Shown here in pieces: positions 56,201-64,000 of a DNA stretch of 64,000 nucleotides. Location of the stretch: assembly GCF_963675165.1 (NCBI RefSeq), contig NC_087382.1:4503963-4567962 (forward strand), in the 5' to 3' direction. The notes under the pieces are model-generated. The model saw nothing but the letters and a program-made list of their open reading frames with translations, was not told the origin of the DNA and searched no databases. The translations under genes were made by a program, and so were the position numbers. This DNA comes from Halichondria panicea. Taxonomy: Eukaryota; Porifera; Demospongiae; Suberitida; Halichondriidae. Position 1 is the first letter of the stretch; every line of letters begins with the position of its first letter.

Positions 56201-59200
56201 AGAAGAGTGGCCGAGTATGACACACGGTAGAAACCTTGACGACTTGGGTTCACCTGTATCAGTTTATTGGGGAGGGGAGGACACATAATTCTCTGTAATA
56301 ATTATTTTAAGCAATTGACAGGTAGTACGTGAGGAACACACATACACCAAAAAACTGTTACAAGTACGATCTAATGAAAGTTTGTGACAACTAAGAATAT
56401 TTTTTAATTTGCCTGCCCGTACTGCATTATAAGACCATAGCTCATTAGAAGCAAGAGTTGATTACCGTATAGCGCGAAATTTTCGAGGCACTTATATTTC
56501 GTGGATTGGCCTCTAAAAGCCATTTCGTTGCACAATGTTCGCGGAATGACTGCTTACCGGAAGCCACGCCTTTAGATCCTGCACGTTATAGCAGGTAAAG
56601 AACGATTTTCGTGGACTTAATTTTCGTGTGGATTGCTAACCCACGAAATCCACGAAAATTAAGCCCCTCGAAAATTTCGCGCTATACGGTACATCATTGT
56701 GAAGTGTTTGGCTCAGTAAGTGCTATGACTCCACCACTAGCAATGAGAAGGTGCAGCAAAGCCACTCCTTCCCAGCACGTAGTGACTGTTCTCATGGCAA
56801 CAGACATCAGCACCCCTGACATTCTCATCATCACCAAACACAACATCTCGTACACTCTTGCAGATACCGTATAGCGAGAAATTTCGGAGGCACTTAACTT
56901 TCGAGTATATCACTTAGGGAATTATGAGCGTATAACTAGCTTCTTTGGAAGCTAGAAATTTATAATGGTAGGATGCTAACTCTAGTTCGCCAATGAAAGT
57001 GCATAGGATATGTTATAGACTATATTCTAGCAGATAGAAATCACAAACCAGTTACAATACGACATGCAGTTAAACTTATTCTTCACGTACCAGTATCCAG
57101 TCGTCCTGCCCCACCCCCTCCACTGTCACAGTGGTGGACTGACTCTCCAGTACAAACTTGACAGCTGTCGGGTTCTTGCTCGTTGCTATGGTGACTGGTA
57201 CTTGCCACAACACAGACTCATGACCTGGACACACGTGACAATACAATCACTCAAACTAATCATTTCTTCAGAAAATTAGTTCTTCCCTCCCTAAATTTAC
57301 ATTCATACCACATGTAGCTTCTCACCTGAGCTGTCACCATTGGCACAGAACTTCTTCTGAGAGATGGTCAGGATCCTGTTGTTGCCGTCCTGAGAAAATA
57401 CAGTGCACAAGGAGTTAACAAGATGTTAGAATACTAATGCTCGTATCACCAAAACAGTAACTATCAAGACATACCGTATTACTAGAATGTTTTGCGAGCA
57501 TCAAACATTTGCGAACTTCGCGATGGTTGATCAATTCACAACAATAAATCAGCAAAACCTAGTAAATACACACGATCCGTGCCAGAACGCAATAGTTAGA
57601 TTGCACAGGGTCAAATTTTCTGCTGATTTAATTGGCTCATTTGCAAAGGTTTTTCACCCGAAAATATTCTAGTAATACTGTACATGTACTGAATAATAAA
57701 CCTATTAATTTTGGGGAAGCTCCTTTAATCACCTGCTTCCCCTCCACTGTCAGCACAGGGTAGCCCATCTGCTTTGTCCAGGTGTTCATCACCGTGGCAA
57801 CTGGCTTCTTGCTGGCCTCCTCGAGAGACGCCCAAAGGTCCTCTGTCAGATGACATCAATAAAATTTGTTTGAAAACAATAAATTTACATCATACCTGTC
57901 TTCGCGTTTTTGTACGCAAATTTCTTCAAGTAGCTTCCGAGACCAGTTCGGAAATTCTGTAAAAAGAAAGAAATGGAAAAAAGTTGGAAATTTTGCAACA
58001 CGCACAAAATTCAGGCATGCATTTACTTGGTTCCAATGACCTCCTGTACTCACACGCACACAGCAGCCACTATGTAAACCACACCCTAGCCACACCTACC
58101 TCCTTTCCGATCCAGTCGTGGAGCATGCGGATGATACAGGAGCCCTTGCGTAAGAGATGGTATCGAAGATCTCCTCCACCTCAGAGGGGGGTCCCACCTC
58201 AATCTAATGTACGCAGGAGAGGGTATAGCGATCAAACAATATTGAAATAAAATTTCCTTACAATTATTAGGATTCGATCAACATCTTATATATAATTATG
58301 CCTAACAAGCTAGTACATGCAGTATAGCAGACGCCATAATCATAATAAGAGCACCGACTATCTAAGAATATGGATTTCAGTGAGCAAAAATGGCTAGTAA
58401 AACTAAACGTATAATTATATACATGTGGCCATAATCACAAAAACTTTTGAGTGGTAAAAAAATTATCGCTTGAAGAAAGCTAGCTAGCTAGTAGCCTCGA
58501 TCCCAGGCCGAGTTTTCGCTTTTATAACGGTTAGGCGAACAACTAGGCCTGGTACTAGTTGTCTGCGCATGCGTCAGTCGTTCGTTAGATTCTGGCGAAT
58601 GGATATTCTCGTTCACTTTCGTGACATTTATATTCGTGTACTATCGTGTACTAGAAGTCAGTTCCCGTTTTATCATTATTGGAATGGCTCTTAGCTGAAG
58701 CTTCTCTCTTCTCTGAAGCTTAGAAAACATTATTCTGAAGACTAAACAACAAGGGAAGAGGTATAAAGCTTTGTCCAGCTTGTTAAGGTCAGAAATTTTT
58801 GTGTGGGCCCTATGCTATCAAATCTTGTTCATGTTTGGCAAGCTCTAGGTAAACTATAGTTTCATCATTAATATGGTGGATCAAGTGAAGAGTGTGAGCT
58901 AGTGAACTTGGTGCTACCATCATCAGCTCGTCGACAATGACACTATAACCTGTTTAAAATACGAGAAATTTAATAAAGATCTACACGTATTTAGAATGTC
59001 TACTTCTCTGTACAGGAGCAATGGCTAATATCCAGCTATCCCAACAGTGCTCCTCTTGGCTATACTAACGGACGAGACTGGACAGTTTAAGGTAAGGGTT
59101 TAACCGTCTTTGGTTCATGTATTAATTCTTTGTTTGCTCTTTCCCTTGCGTACTTGGACAGACCACGGATTGGAGGGACGCCATCCTTTTTCTCGAAGTA

Positions 59201-62200
59201 TGCAGTGATCACGCTCTTCTTCAGAGGCATCAAGAAAATCTACGTTTTCTCAAAAGTTACGAGTTGGGGCCTAGAATCAGAGAAGTCCAGCAGCCTGCTA
59301 AATCTTTTTGAAACGTAATTTGAAGGCATTCAATCATCCTAAAGTTGTCCTGGGTCACTGTAATCGTGCTGCAGCACAACTGGCAACTCCCCATGCCCTT
59401 GTGAAGCAGCTCTCTATGTGCATCTTTTGTGTACTCACTCTGTGCATTTTCTGTGTACAAATTTTGATTATAGATATTTTTGCCGACCACAAATACAATG
59501 AAAATTTGACGCATGCGCAGACAACTAGTACCAGGCCTAGTTGTTCGCCTAACCGTTATAAAAGCGAAAACTCGGCCTGGGATCGAGGCTAGCTAGCTAG
59601 GTATACTAGGTGGTACCTATCAAGTTGTTTCAAAAGAATTAAGGCCTCCCTCAATGCATGAGCATCAAGTCCATGCAAGCTGCATGTCAACTAAAGTGTG
59701 AAGGAGGAAGGGACGTGTTGTATGGTTTCCTATACTGTGCTACGCAGACAATGAACTTTCAGTGAAAGTATAAAAAATAATAGACATTTATGACAAATTT
59801 TACTACAAGCCCAGATACAATATCTCCTAGGCCTTGTTTCCCCATCTGACATAAAAGCGAATACTCTGCCTGGGAATGAGGTTAGTGCAATATTGTCATT
59901 TTCAGGCCTTCCTTTTCAGGCCTTCCCCTTGGTTGGCCTTCCAAAAATTTTGAGACTTAAAAGCCTCCCATCTGATAATGCTTTCGAGTCTTAACTGCAC
60001 CTTTTATAGTGTGACCCAGTGTGAACTTATTGTGGTGTTGCATATAACACTCGTGAATAACATTACAAACAGTCAATGGAATGCAAGAATAATAACTGTT
60101 TTGATATTGGATATTGTACTATACTGACTGACAGCCATGACAGGAGATCCTGCTTCATTGAACATACCACTGTCTACACTCAACATTATACCGTATAGCG
60201 GGTATATTTCGAGGGTATAAATATTTGCAGTTTTCGCGGATTGAGCCTGTACCGCGAAAATTTATGAATAGTAGGCGTGTTCAGTATTATGGATTCGAGG
60301 CTAACAGTGTGTAGGTACAGCTGCATGTTGATGTGCGCATGCGCCAAAAGGCTGGAACTCAGACCACGAAAATAAAATCCGCGAAATCCTTTGTAATGGT
60401 CCATCCGCGAAAATGTATACCCTCGAAATATACCCGCTATACGGTCTAATTATAGAGTAGTGATGTTTCATCCTTCGCTAATTATACAATTTTAAGCTTT
60501 TAGAAAATAATAGTACACACTAGGATAAAATTAATGGAATATATATACATGTATGTATTTGAAAGCACTATAGCATCTGGGATATTTCTGAAAATCACAT
60601 AAATCGCTGCCAGAGCACAAGTTACATATATATACATGTATGCTAGTTTGAGATGCTACTCCTCCAATAAGAAAGTATATACAAGGTTGGTAAATTATAC
60701 GACTATAGACAGTACACTACCACTACTACTATAGCACAATGACACTACCCCTAAGCACAAGCGTTCGAAAATCTACCTTGGACCCAGAGGATGATCGTCA
60801 GGGTCAAAAGGTCTTAATCATAAAACTACTTCCGGAGGACTTTCCACTCAGCTAGCTCCACGTGAATTGGAGATACTAAAGGAAGAGTAGATGATTAAAG
60901 TCCTCCAGAAGCAGCTTAATATAATAAAATTATTATGATTAAGACCTTTTGACTCTGACGATCCTCCTCTACCTTGGACCCAATAACTATATAAATAGTG
61001 TTACTATAGACTAGACACAGACCAAGTAAGCGGCTTACCTCAATGGGATGAGAGTTATCGAGGGCGTCTAGATTTAGAGCACTGGCGTACTCTCGACTGA
61101 GGAAGTTGGTCCAAATCTCAAACTCTGGGTGGGTGTGGTCAACGCACAGGTATTCAATCCAAGTGGCGAGACCCTCGTTAAGCCAGAGATGGGTCCACCA
61201 CTCCATGGTCACCTGACGCGGGCAATTAACATAATTTATATGCTAACGGAATTTATATTACTGCATGAACACTCACTATCCGCCCCCACACTCCACACTT
61301 ATCACACTCCCCACCCCCACACTTATCACACACCCCACCCTCACACTTTATCACACTCCCCACCTCCACACTTATCACACTCCCCACCCCCACACTTATC
61401 ACTCCGGCTCTATATATACCCTCACTATTTTTCAGACTATCCCCACTTTCTACACTCTCCGCCCCCACACTCCTCACACTATATAATTATATCATCACCA
61501 CTCTTCACACCACCCCATGCACCCTCCTCACATCCTCACCAAGTTGCCGAACCACTGATGAGCGATCTCATGACCCACGACGAGGGCCACCAGCTGTTTA
61601 GTGAAGGCTGAGGAGTTAACAGGATCAACCAGCAACAGCCGCTCCCTGCATGGAGGCAAAGGGGAAGAGGCATACAAAGTATACAAACAAGAAAGTAAGG
61701 GCATAAAGAGTATACCAGGAGTATACTCCAGATTAAACAAACAATTTTTCAGTAATTTTACAAAGGCACAATGAAGCTATGAAGGTTGTAAGTTAAGTAG
61801 CTCTCAGGGCTACCGTACTTCTTTGGCACGCATACTAAAAAATCAACATCCCAGTGTGATATGGTGTGACATGGTCCTTTAGAGATCCTTATACATGTAG
61901 GTCTCAAAATCCAATTGACACCAGAGGAAACAATACTAAAGCAACGCTTACCCTAGCACTTTGTTGCCAATGATTTTGAATAGATTGTAGCAACTAACTA
62001 CACGGTAGAGTAACTTGTAATTGACCACACCCACCTGTAAGTGACGAGCCCCCAGTTCTCCATGGCACCAGCTGCAAAGTCCTGGATGGCGATGAGGTCC
62101 ATCTTTGGCAGAGGGTACTTGATGTCAAAAAGTAGGTGGCGTAGAAGGGGAGGGTCTTCACAGCAACCTGGGGGGGTAGAATGTGTGCTAATGATACAGC

Positions 62201-63877
62201 AACCTGGGGGGTAGAATGTGTGCTAATAATACTGCAGGGGCGTAGCTACCATTGTTTCCTGGTTGCCCAGAAACCCCCCCAGGAGCTGCTGAGAAAATTG
62301 GGCAGGGCTCCCTATAATTGAAATCATGCAGCCCTGCCCATCTTTTCACACGTGGCTGCAAATCAATAATCAGAGCAGCACCGTGAAGCGTTTCACTTTG
62401 GCTTTGTCTCAGCTAGTTAGTCTCAGCTAGCTAGCTACCTCAAGCAAAGAAGACCAAGACTTAAGTTCTAGATCTAGTATCAATCCTGAATGCTCCAGTA
62501 TTCTCAGACTCAGCTCTAAGCACAACTTTATTCAGGAAGTGTACAAGTTTAGAACAATCTCAGCCACATGAAACCTCTCAGGTAAATGACATTTAATTGT
62601 TGCTCAGCTAGACTAGCATACCCAATTGGCACCTGCATGCCTAGTATGTTACGTCTATAGCTAGCTAGCTTCTCACAAACATGTAAAAAAGTCATGAACA
62701 ATAGTCAATAACAGTAGGTGTGCCCCAATCAAGAGGGTGTGGTAGCGGAAGTGGGCGTGGCCACAAAAATTTCGCGGCGCTATCGCGCCGCTCATTATTC
62801 TCCAGAAACCTCTGTCTCAAAAGTCTGGCTACGCCCCTGTACTGCTAGTGATACAACACACTGGGGGGTATATAAAATGCAACGCAAACATTGAGGTATA
62901 TAACTTAAGTTTGTGGGAGGTCAAATTATAATTTCAGAAAGAAATCTGCTACTCTAATGGTGGTTGATTTTATATATGTGCACATGTAGAGCCCAAAATA
63001 GTAAGTAATTGTGCTAGCTAACTTTGAGCTCATAACTTGAGTTTGGAAGTTCAGAATTGAGAATGAAAAGATGCATTCTGTAGCTCTAAGGGAGGTCTAC
63101 CAATAACACAAATAAACTCTGTCAAGTAATTAATTTAACTCACATCAAGAGCGTACTGTCCGTTCTCCTTCTTGCCTGTGGGCGTGAACACCCTCATCAG
63201 CACGCCATTGGAGTCCCGCCCCTCTACATGGTCAAACTCTCCCACGATGAACGCCAGGAGGTACGTGGACATGATGGGAGTGCGGGCCAACATCACTCTC
63301 TTTAAACCACCCTCTACATCCTCACAGCTCGTCTCGTTCTGTGGAGTGGGTGGGTGTGCGTGCAGATCAATTCATATAGTTGGGTGGAGGGTGACAGTAT
63401 ATTAATCTCTCAATTTTCTTAAAAGGCTGCTTTTCGTAAGCAATTGCAATTAAGCAACCTATAGTTGCTGTTAAGAGGGGTAGCTACAAATTGCATGATC
63501 GGTTTTGACCACAACATAAATTATAGAATTTTTACACATGATTCATCACAATCAGTAGACTTAATATAGTACAATAGGGCAAGGTCTAGTACATTGTTCT
63601 AGAAAGACAAAGTCAATCAGAATGGGGGATTTCCACGGGTTTCCCCACCAGTGCATAGAGTACAATAGTGAAAGCTCTAGTGGAAAGATAAGCAATAGTG
63701 ACCCCAAGCATATGTCATTTATACACATGTATATCTCACTACATGTGTTAAATGTATAATTATACTCACCATGTTGGACAGAGCCACAAAGTCCTTGGGT
63801 ACAATGAGGGTGACATTAAAGGAGGCCTTGATGAAAGGTTCGTCCCAGCAGAGGAGGGCTCGGCGGGTATCAGCTGC
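53291..63877 (-). CDS. NPEPPS: Puromycin-sensitive aminopeptidase (M1 family), 5' end outside window, two frame breaks
   Basis: Zinc metallo-aminopeptidase that trims cytosolic peptides. Sixteen exons, 5' to 3': 63770-63877, 63144-63338, 62035-62167, 61540-61645, 61039-61212, 58100-58203, 57896-57956, 57733-57842, 57326-57389, 57091-57224, 56125-56253, 55580-55799, 54906-55105, 54383-54490, 53724-53879 and 53291-53470. The exopeptidase motif GAMENWG, the zinc site [11 protein letters not shown] with the third ligand in WLNEG, and DNSHPIE are present. The C-terminal HEAT-like domain is complete to WLASQ. The N-terminal ~200 residues lie beyond the window. Frame breaks occur at a T5 run (62127-62131, [10 protein letters not shown] / [11 protein letters not shown]) and at ~58148 (FDTISY / [12 protein letters not shown]). 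Conservation on both sides of each break argues for single-base indels, probably assembly errors, rather than decay. Confidence 0.93.
56463..56692. mobile_element. MITE with TA-flanked CCGTATAGCGCGAAAT ends
   Basis: The left end CCGTATAGCGCGAAATTTTC and right end GAAAATTTCGCGCTATACGG are perfect inverse copies, with TA directly outside each. The interior repeats TTTTCGTGGA-type motifs in both orientations. A partial copy is at ~56867-56910. It lies in an NPEPPS intron. Confidence 0.8.
57472..57682. mobile_element. MITE with TACCGTATTACTAGAA ends
   Basis: Left TACCGTATTACTAGAA and right TTCTAGTAATACTGTA are inverse copies around a ~180 bp interior shared with 41722-41904. It is intronic in NPEPPS. 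Confidence 0.7.
58494..59589. mobile_element. 1.1-kb element with ~80-bp inverted terminal repeats
   Basis: The left end (58494-58573, GCCTCGATCCCAGGCCGAGT...) is an almost exact inverse of the right end (59508-59589). Both flanks read TAGCTAGCTAG, a possible target duplication in simple sequence. The ~930-bp interior has only short ORFs (the longest ~60-85 codons) and no transposase I can recognise. A truncated end of the same family lies at ~59851-59885. It sits in the 2.8-kb intron between the exons at 61039 and 58203. Confidence 0.8.
60189..60445. mobile_element. MITE with ACCGTATAGCGGGTATATTT ends
   Basis: ACCGTATAGCGGGTATATTT and CGAGG on the left pair exactly with CCTCGAAATATACCCGCTAT ACGGT on the right. 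Internal CGCGGATT and AATCCGCG motifs also pair. It is a cousin of 56463-56692, in the same NPEPPS intron as the 1.1-kb element. Confidence 0.8.
60774..60982. mobile_element. Fold-back element with 13-bp direct flanks
   Basis: GATCGTCAGGGTCAAAAGGT...CTTAATCAT on the left is inverted at ATGATTAAGACCTTTTGACT...CTGACGATC on the right, and GGAGGACTTT / AAAGTCCTCC pair inside. The element is bounded on both sides by TACCTTGGACCCA (60774-60786 and 60970-60982), a likely long target duplication. Confidence 0.75.
61270..61475. repeat. CA/CT-rich minisatellite (CACACTTATCACACTCCCCACC)-like
   Basis: About six to eight imperfect ~20-bp units of CACACTTATCACACTCCCCA occur between two NPEPPS exons. The ORFs through it (Thr/His/Pro repeats) are by-products of the repeat. 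Confidence 0.8.
62230..62844. mobile_element. hAT-like element with CAGGGGCGTAGC ends and 5-bp TACTG duplication
   Basis: CAGGGGCGTAGCT starts at 62235 and its inverse GGCTACGCCCCTG ends at 62839. TACTG flanks both sides exactly. The ~600-bp interior has no transposase ORF. It is intronic in NPEPPS and related by its ends to 31909-32224. Confidence 0.8.
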
Positions 63878-64000
63878 CTGTGCATGTGCACGTGTGTGTG
63901 TGGTGGAAAACATAAAATGCAAACCGAGTTGGGTGCACATTCGTCCATGAAACCTTGACCTATTCAACATTTCAAATTTCTCAAACAGGAAGATGACCAT

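Noticed and set aside
59130..59514. Short ORFs inside the 1.1-kb element as a possible transposase
   Set aside because: 60-95 codons each, overlapping on opposite strands, with no DDE-type or other motif I can recognise.
61129..61611. 160-codon + strand ORF rich in His, Pro and Thr
   Set aside because: It is produced by the CA/CT minisatellite and overlaps, antisense, the conserved zinc-site exons of NPEPPS.

Overview
This window looks like nuclear DNA of a demosponge, probably Amphimedon queenslandica or a close relative. That is inference: the DNA is AT-rich, most genes are split into small exons by short GT-AG introns, the conserved genes are clearly metazoan (NBR1, DNAJB11, NPEPPS), and the rest encodes large receptor-like proteins (PMP beta-helix, sushi, Calx-beta) of kinds expanded in sponges. 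A 200-N block at 40153-40352 is a scaffold gap.

Left part (1-13.2 kb): three PMP-type receptor genes. One is the 3' end of a + strand copy (1-927) and two are intact, intronless - strand genes (2404-6837 and 7590-13175). Each intact protein has a signal peptide, a long GGAI/FxxN parallel beta-helix ectodomain, a Cys-rich stalk, a multi-pass membrane domain and an acidic tyrosine-containing tail. A broken 3' remnant of another copy lies at 1742-1819.

13.2-36 kb: a secreted acidic-then-arginine-rich repeat protein (15362-16021) with a TATA box; two paralogous eight-exon + strand genes (17885-22683 and 29963-35949) encoding type II membrane proteins with a coiled coil, six sushi domains and a Cys-rich C-terminal array; and between them, on the - strand, an eleven-exon gene (23152-27448) for a single-pass membrane protein with a signal peptide, two small Cys modules, Calx-beta-like repeats and a short tyrosine-containing tail. 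I reconstructed the exons from splice sites, and the reading phase is consistent throughout.

36-64 kb: three conserved housekeeping genes. DNAJB11 (-, 36533-40664, interrupted by the gap) and NBR1 (+, 40926-52993) are divergent with only 261 bp between their start codons. NPEPPS (-, 53291 to beyond 63877, 5' end outside the window) converges on NBR1. DNAJB11 has one apparent frameshift and NPEPPS two. NBR1 carries an unusual nine-copy Yv-E-x-hHxKL motif array between its PB1 and ZZ domains.

Introns and intergenic DNA are full of short fold-back or terminal-inverted-repeat elements (MITE-like), several with visible target duplications, plus GT microsatellites and a dispersed GT-linked repeat. 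As a working picture, the left 36 kb is a cluster of candidate surface-recognition and defence genes (adhesive ectodomains, a charged secreted peptide precursor) beside a conserved proteostasis block (ER chaperone, selective autophagy receptor, cytosolic aminopeptidase). The recognition role is inferred from domain content only.
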